Shown: positions 1 to 10,862, counted from the first letter of the stretch. The stretch: DNA of 64,000 nucleotides from Mytilus edulis (GCF_963676685.1 NC_092350.1:65713674-65777673), one strand, 5' to 3'. Numbers and translations: made by a program. The notes: generated by a model from the letters alone, not told the origin.

Positions 1-351
1 TTTGATGCCCGCCATCATCAGGTATTAACCTATATCAATGTATTATAATTTTGTCGTTGTCAATAGATCTGCAATATTTTTATACTTTTTATAAGCTATT
101 ATTGGTTTGCGTGAAATTATTTCGTTGCAAACAGCATCCTGTTTTAGTAGATCTCAATGTTAACTTATGCATTGTTTCAATTTATGAATGCATGGATTAA
201 TTTTCGTTGCCAATACTTAAGGAATTCCCTTTGTGTTTTGTTTGGCCTTTTTTCTGATTAAATCCGATCTACAAGATAATGCCTCATTTATGTACTTTTC
301 GATTTCAAGCCCCTTGTATTCTCTCTTTATTAAGTTCGATCTGAACTGTAA
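1..351 (-). pseudogene. PLE copy 1 thumb region and 3' part, decayed
   Basis: Reverse complement of 3021-3370 at high similarity. It continues the PLE reading frame past the TGA at 352 and encodes the thumb-like region ending in a basic stretch similar to KPIIAYKK...IADLLTTTK, but two TAA and one TGA codons lie inside it. The element runs off the left edge of the window. Confidence 0.75.
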
Positions 352-1974
352 TCAAATATTTTGTAAATAAACATCATTATTTGTTGTTCTAATGTACTTG
401 ATTACTGCGCCCCTGATAAACCCTGCAAACACATGTCTACTGTGACAGATTTTACGATCTAAATAAAGAAAGGCATTTGTCCGTTTAAAGTGTGTCTTCA
501 CATCCAAAATATTTTCATTAGAAAATCTAGTTCCTTTGAAAATATAAACATCAAGAAATATTATTTCTTTAGATGAGAATTCTAGTGTGAATTTCAGGAA
601 CGGATGATGATTATTTGCTAACTCTATCAAATCCTTTATTTCCTCCAAATCGCCGTGATATATTAATATAATATCATGACGATACCTGCCATAGAAAAAT
701 ATATTTTTTCTATGTTCAAACTTAGAAAGAATTTCTTTCATAATTTTATACATGAGTGTATCACATATTTCCGGGCTTGACACTGCTCCTATCGCGGCTC
801 CTATTGTTTGCTTATATAGCTGTCCATTAAAATCAAAAATGTTGTTCTCTAAAATTGATCTGAGGAGATAGATTAAATCATCCGTCGGTAGGCATTTGAT
901 TTTGTAATCAGATTTATCAAACTGATCATACGAAATTCTAACTGCCGATAATAATTCATTAATCGGGCAATTAGTGTACATTGATACTACATCAAAACTG
1001 CACTGCCAGCAATCTGCATTAGGCTTAATTCTTTCCAACTTGTATATAAGTTCTGACGTATCCTTTATATACGTGTGTTGTTTTTGTACTAAAAAATAAT
1101 CGATATAGCGTCCAATAAATTCTGTGACAGTACCAATATGAGATATTGTTGGCCGACATGGCGGCATTATGTTATCAATGTTAAACCCATATTTATTGAT
1201 TTTTACTAATTCCGATTAATTTAATCGGAGTATTTTAGGCAAGATATGCATATACCCAGGCCCATAATCAATTTGATTACCATTATTAAGGTAATTAAAT
1301 GTGGAGTAATCTATAACACCTTTGGTGTACATGCCTTTGACATATGTATTGGTATTACATCTAAGGGCATTTAGGTCAAAGTTTTCCAGTTTGGTGTAAT
1401 GTTGTGTATTTAATTGGCGATCGCCTTCAAGAAGGTAATTGACCTTATCTAAGATAACAACATTTTTACTTTTATCGGCTTTCTTAATGATTAATGATTC
1501 ATCATTTAACAGAGAAAAAATGCCGGACCTCTGTGAAAGACTTAGATTGTTTCGAAATTTTTTAACTTGCATTGAAGATAGTTCATGCTTTGTATTACAC
1601 AGATAATTTTCAAGGGTGTTGCAGGTTAAAGGTGGCGTGTGTCCAGATTTAACTCGGAAGGGATGAATTTCATCCAAGTTACTATGATATAAGTAACAAC
1701 ATCTCATTTTTCTGGCTAATTCATCAAAATCATGTAATAAGTCCTGCTTTGCCCTTTTGACTGACGATGATGAAATGAATTTCAAACCTCTGGATAAAAC
1801 CAAATACTCGTCATCAGTTAATTTTTTATGCGAAAGATTAACAACCTGTTTTCTAGCTTGTGATAGCATAATCATTCGCTTACTTTGCTGCATTGAAGCT
1901 TTGTTTTTCAGCCTCTGATTATTTTTTTTTCTTTTAGCATATTTATTATAATGTCTAGCAATTTCTGTGATCAC
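352..1974 (-). pseudogene. Penelope-like element reverse transcriptase, copy 1 (two in-frame stops)
   Basis: Minus-strand reverse transcriptase of a Penelope-like retroelement. Reading from 1974 downwards, the N-terminal part has the PLE-typical stretch VVILDKVNYLLEGDRQL and GYMHILPKI. After an in-frame TAA at about 1216-1218 the same frame resumes and carries the palm motifs: FDVVSMYTNCPINE, then GAAIGAVSSPEICDTLM, then the catalytic box read as YRHDI, then FLDVYIF. PLE and other RTs need two Asp here (Y-x-D-D); the first is His in this copy, so it should be inactive. A TGA at 352-354 stops the frame before the thumb region, which continues in the same frame towards position 1 with further stops. 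No GIY-YIG endonuclease domain is visible, but the 3' part leaves the window. Family call is firm (motif order); inactivity is inferred from the stops and the D-to-H change. Confidence 0.88.
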
Positions 1975-2289
1975 AGAGACTAGTACTGGCTGAAAAAACT
2001 ATTTTCAATGCAATATTAACAAAAACAATAATGTAGGAGGCGTGGTGTATTTGCCTTAACTAAATTCGTTGGCTAAGTTTCTTCTCCAATTATATTAAAA
2101 CAAAACAAATACTTCAATACATACCAATTTAATGGATATTTTAAATTCCAAATTACATAGTAATAAAAAACAAAAGATATTATTGTTTTTTCAGCAGTAT
2201 ATACATGCCGAGTCTAGTTATTCCAAAATGACACAATAAAATATTTATTTTTTATTTCTAATTCCGATATGAGAAAATGCAACAGTTTC

Positions 2290-2600
2290 TTTAGATTAAT
2301 ATGGTTTATTTCTCCTGTCCCTTTTGTTTTTCCCAGTTTTCTGTAATTTCAAATCCGATGGTATTCTACTACGTATGTCTGTTTTAAATTCTAGAAGTCG
2401 TTTCTGTTGTTTGTCCTTCATGTCTATAAATCTCCTCACTAGTTCTTTACGGGCGTCTCCTGCGCTTTTACTGGCTAGACCAATGACTTATTTTGCAGTA
2501 TCCAGAGTTGACTTCAACTCATCATTGATAACTTGAAGTTTAGAGTCAAAGAACTCAACACTTTCAGTCAATAGGGTCTCTCTAACTGTTTCCTGTTTTT
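2290..2600 (-). pseudogene. Charged, coiled-coil-like fragment 5' of the PLE RT
   Basis: Read on the minus strand, this stretch is open except for one TAA and encodes a Lys/Arg/Glu-rich helix-prone peptide (for example RKELVRRFIDMKDKQQKRLL). It lies upstream of the PLE RT in the RT's orientation, so it may be the element's N-terminal or accessory region, but this is inferred from position only. Between it and the RT start at 1974 I see no continuous frame. Confidence 0.35.
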
Positions 2601-2635
2601 GGTCCCATGTTTTTTGTAGTTCACAAACTCAGTAT

Positions 2636-2669
2636 AAAAGTGACACCTAACATTCACGTATTCCAACAT
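2636..2669 (+). repeat. 34-bp inverted repeat, left copy ('tail' at PLE junction)
   Basis: A 34-nt segment containing GTGACACCTAACATTC whose reverse complement lies at 3595-3628 with one mismatch. It sits exactly where the second PLE copy begins. Penelope elements are known for short extensions at their ends and for inverted partial copies; this resembles that. Confidence 0.8.
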
Positions 2670-2670
2670 A

Positions 2671-3352
2671 TATTTTTCTATGGAAGGTATCGTGATGATA
2701 TTATATTAATATATCACGGCGATTTGGAGGAAATAAAAGATTTGCTAGAGTTGGCAAATAATCATCATCATTTCCTGAAATTCACACTAGAATTCTCATC
2801 TAAAGAAATAATATTTCTTGATGTTAATATTTTCAAAGGAACTAGATTTTCTAATGAAAATATTCTGGATGTGAAGACACACTTTAAACCGACAAATGCC
2901 TTCCTTTATCTAAATCATAAAAGCTGTCACAGTAGACATGTGTTTGCAGGGTTTATCAAGGGCGCAGTAATCAAGTACATTAGAACAACAAATAATTATT
3001 TTGATTTACAAAACATTTGATTACAGTACAGATCGAACTTAATAAAGAGAGTATACAAGGAGCTTGAAATCGAAAAGTACATAAATGAGGCATTATCTTG
3101 TAATAGATCGGATTTAATCAGAAAAAAGGCCAAACAAAACACAAAGGGAATTCGTTTAGTATTGGCAACGAAATTTAATCCATGCATTCATGAATTAAAA
3201 CAATGCATTAGTAAACATTGGGATCTACTAAAACAGGATGCAGTTTGCAACGAAATATTTTCACGCAAACCAATAATAGCTTATAAAAAGCATAAACATA
3301 TTGCAGATCTATTGACAACGACAAAATTAAAATAAATTGATATAGGTAAATC
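2671..3352 (+). pseudogene. Penelope-like element RT, copy 2, 5'-truncated and inverted relative to copy 1
   Basis: Plus-strand partial PLE that starts directly inside the palm domain at FFYGRYRDDIILIY, so it keeps the intact catalytic Asp pair that copy 1 has lost. It continues through FLDVNIFKGTRF to a TGA at 3018-3020. The same frame then runs on without a break through the PLE thumb (LVLATKFNPCIHELKQ, KPIIAYKKHKHIADLLTT) to a TAA near 3352. The TGA is at the homologous place in copy 1, so it predates the separation of the two copies. No GIY-YIG motif follows. Being 5'-truncated and head-to-head with copy 1 is the usual PLE arrangement of a full copy beside an inverted partial copy. Confidence 0.87.
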
Positions 3353-3594
3353 TCTGATGATGGCGGGCCTCAAATGCTTAAACCCTTTCATAAATGTTAT
3401 ACATTTATCATTAGCATATAATACAAAAACCGTCGAAACATTAAATTAATGTCGGATTGATGAAAAGCAATTGCAAGTCTAGTAATACTAGCATCATGTG
3501 ATCATTTTTTTGTAATATAATTTCAATAAAATACTTATAGTATGTATACGGAGTCTCCCGAATAAGATTGTTTACTATCGCAATTCGGATTGAT
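3353..3594 (+). other. PLE copy 2 3' untranslated tail
   Basis: AT-rich non-coding DNA between the end of the PLE thumb frame and the right 34-bp inverted repeat. It contains AATAAA near 3526. The first 20 bases or so match the left edge of the window in reverse complement (GATGGCGGGC); the rest of copy 1's tail is outside the window. Confidence 0.6.
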
Positions 3595-3628
3595 GTTGGA
3601 ATACGTGGATGTTAGGTGTCACTTTTAT
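3595..3628 (-). repeat. 34-bp inverted repeat, right copy
   Basis: Reverse complement of 2636-2669 with one mismatch (ATACGTGGATG against ATACGTGAATG). It marks the right boundary of the inverted, truncated PLE copy. Confidence 0.8.
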
Positions 3629-4391
3629 GCTAAGCTACTGTATTACTTATTTAGATTAATGACGACTATCAGGTTCAACATTGCACAAATATTATCATAG
3701 AATTTAAAAAAAAAGGTTAAAAAATCCTCAAACAAAATAATGCATTATAGCTTAGATTTATTATATTGTACATGTATGTACATCCATTAATGAAATAAAC
3801 GATAATTGGTATTTTTTTCACAAATAGTTCCTGCAAATGATTGTCCAATGAATTCAATTATGTAGAATGAAATGTTAAAAAGAAACTTAAAAAAATCATG
3901 CATGTTGTATGTTGTATTTATTTTCACTTAAACACTTTAAAATTGCTATAGTTTTCGATTGTAAGCATTTAAACACAGCCAGATTTGAATACAAGTTAAG
4001 AAATTCCGGCAAAGTATATCAAACAGATGTGCAATGGTATATCCTTATCAAATTGGGAAATATTACATATAGTTTTTATTAAAGATTTAAAGTACTATTT
4101 TTTACTTCATATTTGAATCTTTACGTTAATGTCCGCTAAGAAAGTAATCAAACATTGTTTCATTTTAATTTTATACACTTTCGGAATTACTAATCTGAAT
4201 TTTATTTTCAATTAATTTACACAATTTCATTATTGTATCTGTGATCTCATCGTGTATTTAATCTTAGTGTATTAAATACGGCATACTCTTTCTGATCCTT
4301 TCTGTTTATCCTTTCCAAATAACAACATTCATACCTGTGTACGTTTGAATTCACACCTGCGGCTAAATTACTACAAGGTAAACGAATTGAC
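3629..4391. other. AT-rich non-coding stretch
   Basis: No recognisable gene, repeat family or RNA. Short ORFs here are low-complexity. Confidence 0.6.
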
Positions 4392-4497
4392 CTCAAGCCT
4401 AGAAATATACAGTGACCTTTACAAAATAATATACACACTCTGCTCAAGCCGAGAAATATACAGTGACCTTTACAAAATAATATACACACTCTGCTCA
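4392..4497. repeat. 51-bp tandem duplication (2 copies)
   Basis: Two near-identical copies of a 51-bp unit beginning TCAAGCC and containing TACAGTGACCTTTACAAAAT, with period 51 (AGAAATATA at 4401 and 4452). Confidence 0.9.
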
Positions 4498-5392
4498 CAT
4501 ATAAGTTGCATTGAAATGATTATCAAAATAATAATGGTAAATAGAACAGAAATATTTTCAGTTCAATATCAGTAAAAATGTTCAATAGATATTTTATGAA
4601 AAAATTTCAACAAAAATTAATGAAATTTATTCGAAAAGATTTACGAGAGATAATTTTATATAAAAAGTTTAATTCAATCAATACAAAACGGTATACGCCT
4701 ATTCATTTTCGCTCATTCTTATATTGTGGTTAATAACTACGACCATTCGTCAGCTGTGCGCTTTTAATTACGTATATTGTCGATAAGCTATAAGAGTTAA
4801 ACAGATTTTATTTTTTCCCAGAATTCAACACATCGGGCTAAAACGTCACAAACCACTCAAGAAGGTCAACCAAAAAAGTTACAAATACTTGATTTTCTCC
4901 GTTATTAGAAGGAATATAAATTGAAAACTTTGCAAATGTGTTTTTCGTGTTAAGATGAACATAATTAGATGATAAGTAAAAATTCGCGGAATTTCCCTTT
5001 AAATGTTAAATTATATGCTTTTAGAGCTTTAATAAACATTTCCGCTATGATTACAAAAAAAAATTATCAGGGACTTCTAATTAGTTGTACATTCTAAAGA
5101 ATTATATAATGTAATTTAGTAACTGCATCCGTTTATTTTCAAACTGATCCACGCCTTGGTTAAGTGTATGTGGAGTGTTGCTATTTTATAAATTATCAAT
5201 GATATATAAATTATCCAACAGATAACGAAAGCGAAAACTATCGTCTTTTGTAAAATATCGACGTAAACTTCATTTCCCAAAAACATTTATCAAAAATAGA
5301 AAGATTGGATTATAGAAGACCATATAAGATATACATGATACATAAAAAGCAAAAGCTAAGTAAACGATTATAATTTTCAGATCGTGTATAGT
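4498..5392. other. AT-rich non-coding stretch
   Basis: Nothing recognisable found on either strand up to the start of the long inverted repeat. Confidence 0.6.
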
Positions 5393-5871
5393 CACGGCTG
5401 GTAATCTACACACGCAGAACATTTGGTTCTGCAATGAAAACCGTGAGAGGATTTTCCGGTTGTGCTTGAGTGGAGTAAGTGTCACCGCTTCAAAACGTAT
5501 GTTCATTTCTCAATCTCAATTTTCTTATTCAACTGATCAAAATATTAAAAATCGGAGAATACTTAAAGGAAGAGATACATGTATCATTTAAATGTTGTAT
5601 GTAGAGCTAAACTCCTACAAAGTCAGTTGTCCCACGAGAAATTGCCTAAAAAAATGACATTTCAATTTTGAAATGGTTCTATTTACAGATTTACAAGTTC
5701 AAATTTAGTTTTTTTCCTCGGGCAATAGGTATGAATGTTGTTTTTGGCGGCGTGTACGCTTGTCTTGTGTTGATAGACGTCTAAATAATTCCAAAAACTA
5801 CATTTTTTTATTAAGTCATGCGTGAGGGGATCGGTTCTGATTGAGGACCTCGTGAATGCGTGAGGGGAAGT
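5393..5871 (+). repeat. Long inverted repeat, left arm (about 480 bp)
   Basis: The arm starts CACGGCTGGTAATCTACAC and ends GAGGGGAAGT; its reverse complement is at 7036-7740. By eye the arms are about 90% identical. Near the outer end is a short perfect hairpin, GCAGAAC-ATTTG-GTTCTGC. The left arm retains the uninterrupted TTAA site (about 5586-5589) that is occupied by a MITE in the right arm. Confidence 0.9.
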
Positions 5872-7035
5872 ACAAATCATATCTTTATATTCAAGCTATG
5901 AGTCGTTGAAACTTCCCTAAATTTGGCTACATTGTTCATGAAAAAAACACAAATGTGTGCTTACAAAAAAATATGGGATAGAAATTTGAAATAAATTGTG
6001 TGAACCTAGGTTTAATAATATGTTTCACGAAGAATAGAAACAAAAATGTTGTCAACAGTTTTGTTTTTTTGCTACACGTAAAAACAAGACCGATTATTGG
6101 TCCAATTCTGCAAATTTTGAGACAGATTTCAATTCAATAGCTAGACTTTATTTATTATTATATGACGAATAATTGGTGATTTGTTGTATAAATCAAAATA
6201 TTTAAACAAATATCAAATTTTGTGTTTTTAAAATCATCTTCTTTTTTTTTTTAAATAAACTATTTAAGGGGAGATAACTCCTTTCGTAAATGTGTAACAT
6301 GAATCTTCATTAAGCCTTCTTCAACTGGGTTTGATAGTTCGTTCTTATGTTGTACTGTAACGTTATGGGTCATCGTTAATTCGCCTTTTACTAGTTTAAT
6401 ATATTATTTATAACTTGTTCGTCCGGTCACTTTTTCGCGGGGATCGGTTTTTCTCGTGCTTGAGACTTAATGTCCAGACTTATTTAAACCTCATCTGGTC
6501 AATATGTCTTTAGATTGAGGAAAACTTTCGTACTGGTAAGTTGTACTATCAATTTCATTTTAGTCGTTTTTCAATGTTTGACGTGAATAACATTTCCTGT
6601 TTACACATTTTTAAAATCAATTTACGTTTCCATTCTTAATTGATAAAAGATATTGTACACTGACGATATATTTTTTGATTTTGGGTTTATAAAGAAATGG
6701 AGTTCATTTTGATAGCAATAATTAGAAAAATCTCTGTGACGTATATTTGACGACAGGACTACTTCCAGAGGGTTTAGTTCGTTTCGAGGGCGGGGATAAC
6801 TTTTATCTCCACGGCTTTTTGTAAAGAGCCAATTTCAGTCCTCTCCTCCTTTTCCTTTGAATAATGGCATTTTATGAAATTGAACAAACAGTTCAATAGT
6901 TTGATTTCATTGAATCAGTGATCAGTTTACATCTATTAAAGTATATGGATAAATCTGTACTTTTTAATCAGCATGGATCACATTTATTGAGTCAACAAAA
7001 GTCATAAAGCCAAAGATTTAAAAAAAAATGTGTGC
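5872..7035. other. Spacer between inverted-repeat arms
   Basis: About 1.16 kb of AT-rich DNA with no clear gene. It contains GGGGAGATAACTCCT (about 6270), a word also seen in the nearby MITE ends, and a splice-donor-like CTG|GTAAGT at about 6535 that could belong to an untranslated exon; this last point is a weak guess. Confidence 0.5.
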
Positions 7036-7740
7036 ACTTCCCCTCACGCATTCACGATGTCCTCAATCAGAACCAACCCCCTCACGCATGACTTAATGAA
7101 AAAAATGTAGTTTATGGAATTATTTAGACGTCTATCAACACAAGACAGCGTACACGCCGCCAAAAACAACATTCATACCCATTGCCCGAACAAAAACTAA
7201 ATTTGAACTTGTAGGTTTGTAAATAAAACCATTTCAAAATTGAAATGTCATTTTTTTAGGCATTTTCACGTGGGACAACTGATTTTGTAGAAGTTCAAGT
7301 CTACGTACAATATTAAGGAGGTAGACCTAGGTTAAGGGAAATAACTCTTAAAATCATCAGTACGTTTTTGTCAACCATTTTCAAAAACATATTCTAAGCT
7401 TCTAGGTTACATAGATTATTTTTAATCTGTTTCAGGTAAATGCTTAAAAAACATTGATGAACTTGACTTTTACAAACACCTAACTGATTTAAATAGTTAT
7501 CTCCCTGAACCAAGGTCTACCCCCTTAAATGATACATGTATCTCTTCCATAAAGTATTCACCACAGCATAGCATTCTCCGATTTTTAATATTTTGATCAG
7601 TTGAATAAGAAAATTGAGATTTAGAAATGAACATACCTTTTGAAGCGGTGACAATTACTCCACTCAAGCACAACCGGAAAATCCTCTCACGGTTTTCATT
7701 GCAGAACCAAATGTTCTGCGTGTGTAGATTACCAGCCGTG
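7036..7740 (-). repeat. Long inverted repeat, right arm (interrupted by a MITE)
   Basis: Reverse complement of 5393-5871, longer because a 208-bp element is inserted at 7317-7524. Base differences and small indels are scattered along the whole arm, so the duplication is not very recent. Confidence 0.9.
7317..7524. mobile_element. 208-bp TTAA-flanked MITE
   Basis: Terminal inverted repeats of about 34 bp: the left end begins GGAGGTAGACCTAGGTTAAG and the right end, read as reverse complement, begins GGGGGTAGACCTTGGTTCAG. Both ends are followed by TTAA (7313-7316 and 7525-7528). The homologous left arm at 5393-5871 has a single TTAA with no insert, so this is an insertion with a TTAA target duplication, as expected for the piggyBac superfamily. 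It is non-coding, hence non-autonomous. Superfamily is inferred from the target site only. Confidence 0.82.
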
Positions 7741-7807
7741 ATAGTGGTAGTTATTGCCTGTTGAACTGTTGAACCGGTTCAACCCCTGCAAAGTGAGGTT
7801 TGGAAAC

Positions 7808-7954
7808 TTAATATTGTTTCGTCATGTCTCTCGCAGGGTAAATTCCATTACGCATTGCTGATCCATCCTGTCCATGTCCTGATTGATTAATTCGTGTATT
7901 TGGCATTCCTGTTATATTTGTATCTTGTCCAGAAGTTATATATACTAATGACCT
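7808..7954 (-). CDS. MS4A-like four-pass membrane protein, exon 4 (last coding exon)
   Basis: Minus-strand terminal exon of 48 codons plus TAA, preceded by a good acceptor (TTTCTGTTTACAG). It encodes the cytoplasmic tail, starting RSLVYITSGQDTN, hydrophilic, with no membrane segment. The exon enters in phase 0, matching the donor of exon 3 at 11473. Its homologue in the decayed paralogue is at 37472-37696 and shares the opening R-[ST]-L-V-Y-I-T-[SA]-G and the later GMPN, which supports that it is a real exon. Confidence 0.75.
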   Translation of the reverse strand, partial: RSLVYITSGQDTNITGMPNTRINQSGHGQDGSAMRNGIYPARDMTKQY

Positions 7955-8002
7955 CTGTAAACAGAAAAATAATATACATGTATATGAAAATGAAAAATAC
8001 AA

Positions 8003-10229
8003 TTATTTTGACATACACCAAACACCCCTGTTATTGATTTGAAGACATTTACTAAATATAAATTTAGTTTTTGAATTTATACGGAAGTTTACATTTTACC
8101 TTGGACATACATGTATATTGGTTTTTTTTATGTACTGCAAGGTATATTGAACCAGGCGCGTTATTTAGGATATTGTGGATTCCGTTGATCAACATTTCTG
8201 TAGCAAGATTGGAGAAAAAGAAAGTTGATCCTAGTGGTACAGGTCCTTTTATCAGGCTTTATTGAAAACGCGTATGAAGATAAGTTGCATATTTGCAGTT
8301 AAAAAAACTATAGGCCAGTCATTGAATATAGCAATTTTGGAATTACTAAAGATTGACTCATAGGATCTTTGCATCGGAAATATACCTATTTATTTAAAAA
8401 ATAAAACGTTTTTTTGCAAAGTACGGGTCATTCTGCTCTCGATTAATTTATGATGGCATGATACTAAACTAACGGGAGAGATTGTGGTTTATTTTCATAT
8501 GATGTAGACATTATCTTTCGATCAGTTTAATTGAGATCTGAGGCTGGCATGTCATAATTTGCTATTAGTCTTTGACACAATCCTCGTATCCATTATCTAT
8601 TCTGTCAATCATATTACTGTCTTTCTTTATCTTGTGTAGTTTTGAAGATTATAAACAAAACACCTTAATAGTCATCAACATGGAAATGATTCTTTAATGA
8701 GTCGATTGATGATTTTTTTTTATATCTGACAAATTTAAATGTTTTCTTTTGTTGATCATTTTCGCTGTTAATGGGTTCCTCTTTCTATTCTTCTTTTCAA
8801 AGATAATTGCCAAAAATTGTAACTTAAGGTCAGTAACCCATATATGCAGATTTCGGACATGTTGACTTATATGTAGATCTTATATTTGTATTTAGATGTG
8901 TTTTGTCTGTAAAAATAAGGAGATGTGGTATAATTACCAATGAGACAAATATCAACCGGAGTCCACAAGCCATGGATGTTAGAATTTTCTCTGTATCTAT
9001 TATATTTTCAAGATAATAGTCACAAATGACAAAAATGGATACTTATAGTAATTTAAAGGTAAAATCTGCCATAAGAAATGGATTCATTGACGACATTTGG
9101 TCAATAGAACTAACTATAGATCATTGTTTGTTTTCGTTTTACGAGTAAGGTTTGGGTTTTCCTATTTGTAATTTTGAAAAAATGTATTGACCCTGTTTTC
9201 TATTGGTATGACAACAACAGGCATACTGTTTGGTCTACATGGATACAATTCACATTTAATCTGTATATCCTGCAAATCTTTCTCACTTAGTTTGGTTGAA
9301 ATTTCATCAAAAGAAGATAAGGTCTTTAAAAGTTTACAGAGAAAAGACGTTAACTGTTATCAAGTGATGCCAAGCAAATATATAGAATCGATATATAGTC
9401 ACTTTTAAGCATCTTCTCACCAACAGTAAAACCTTTGCCAAAGTGGGATGTCCGTTTGGTTGTGCGGGATATATTAATTTGTAACCACGTCCGGTTAGAA
9501 TGGGAATGTTAAATCTGATGCATTGAGTAGAGAAAGAGCCCTTTTCTGTGCACGTTAAGAACCCTTGCAACAATTCTTTGGGGCTACTTAGTTGGTCTGT
9601 TGTAAGTCGAATTTCTGACCCTGTCCATGTTCAAGTGACATACCAAATTTCTTCCTTTATTACCTAGTATTATATTTATTGTTAATTTGTTCTCGTTCTT
9701 AACATGCGAAAATGTGACATTTGCTACAGGAAGTCATAAGCAACCAATATTCAATGATCAAATAATCACACAATCAATTCTTTAATTTACAGTTGATCGT
9801 TTGTACTGCTGTCACAGACGCGTAGCTCTCTATACGCCAACACGCAGTTGCGTGCACATCAATTCGGCATGCAAAAAAAAAAATGTAAAATAAAAATTTA
9901 TAAATTAAAAATTTGAAGGATACACATATGAGTATATGCTGTCGCTTTTTCAAATGATGTAATGTCATTAAATAGCGGCATTTGGTTTTAAAATTAAAGT
10001 TTTATTGCAGATGACAAAGACGGACAGTAACTTAAATTTATTACAAGATTATAATTTGTTATACTCTTGTAGTTTCGGAGAACATTTTACAGAGTACGGT
10101 TTATCTGTTTGGAATGCGATGTACCAATCGGCCATTAGAAGTAAAATAAAAAGTCTTTCTCTCGGGATATATCAGTTTGTTTTGGGGTATAATGTTTTTC
10201 TTGAATTTCTCGGGAAATCGTGGTACCGG
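8003..10229. other. Intron 3 of the MS4A-like gene, distal part
   Basis: Non-coding, AT-rich. A short piece of the dispersed 'CCAATGAGACAA' repeat is at about 8915-8990 (plus orientation). An exon-like segment with acceptor ATTGCAG at about 10011 and an open frame to 10274 lies at the end; I do not recognise its product. Confidence 0.55.
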
Positions 10230-10277
10230 AAAATGGTTTGTTTTTCGGATTTTGGCCATTGGACGGTTAATTGAGAA
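10230..10277 (+). repeat. 48-bp inverted repeat, left copy
   Basis: Begins AAAATGGTTTG and ends GGACGGTTAATTGAGAA; its reverse complement is at 10758-10805 with two mismatches. The pair brackets the hAT-type remnant. Confidence 0.9.
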
Positions 10278-10613
10278 TTCAGAAAAATCACTGCTTTGCG
10301 CATATCTGCTTCCTGGTGTTGTAGGAAATACAACAAACGAACAAATCGCAGCATTGTTTGAAACATACGAAACTGACTTGTCATGTAATTTTGACAAATT
10401 CAATCGGGAGGTCGCTCGATGGCGAACACGCTGGATTACATCTCGCGGGTGCTACCGCAGAGAGATCTGTTGAAAACATATGTACGATTAACAACGAACA
10501 ACGACGGTTTAGCATCGCTAGCATTGCTGCATATTCATCGGGAATTTTGTGTGAATATTGACAAAGTAATAAAGAAGATCGTTTCTGCTAAGACCCGAAG
10601 GGCAGATTTTTGA
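10278..10613 (+). pseudogene. hAT-type transposase / THAP12-ZMYM-like C-terminal remnant
   Basis: Two plus-strand reading frames hold pieces of one protein. The first (about 10278-10440) reads KSLLCAYLLP...YETDL...FNREVARWRTRW, like the segment before the dimerisation domain in THAP12/ZMYM/hAT proteins. The second (10419-10613) reads SLALLHIHREFCVNIDKVIKKI and ends in RRADF, the hallmark of the hAT C-terminal dimerisation domain. A frameshift separates them and the DDE catalytic core is absent, so this is a dead fragment. The family assignment rests on the LALLHIHR-x(5)-ID-x-VI motif and is fairly strong; whether it came from a transposon or a domesticated host gene cannot be told. Confidence 0.75.
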
Positions 10614-10757
10614 CAATTTTTAGTAAATTCCATAACACAAAAATGTGTTGTTTATGTATTCAATTAACCATGCTTTATTCTATTTAGATATTCTATTAGA
10701 AGATTTTTGAATAGTTTTGCATTCATGAATTATGAATAAGTCCTATGTACATGTAAC

Positions 10758-10805
10758 TTCTCAATTAACCGTCCTATGGCCAAAACCCGAAAAACAAACC
10801 ATTTT
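10758..10805 (-). repeat. 48-bp inverted repeat, right copy
   Basis: Reverse complement of 10230-10277 (46 of 48 bases identical by eye). Confidence 0.9.
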
Positions 10806-10831
10806 CTGCATAAAAGAGTCCCAAAATTTTT

Positions 10832-10862
10832 CGCCTCGCTTCGCCTCGCTTCGCCTCGGCGG
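10832..10862. repeat. Short 10-bp tandem repeat (CGCCTCGCTT, about 3 copies)
   Basis: A small GC-rich tandem run in otherwise AT-rich intron DNA. Confidence 0.85.

Noticed and set aside
1..3370. GIY-YIG endonuclease domain of the PLE
   Set aside because: The expected motif was looked for after the thumb region in copy 2 and is absent; the end of copy 1 lies outside the window.
10005..10274. Coding exon after ATTGCAG upstream of the hAT-type remnant
   Set aside because: Open, but its frame overlaps the 48-bp inverted repeat and resembles nothing known; kept only as a remark.
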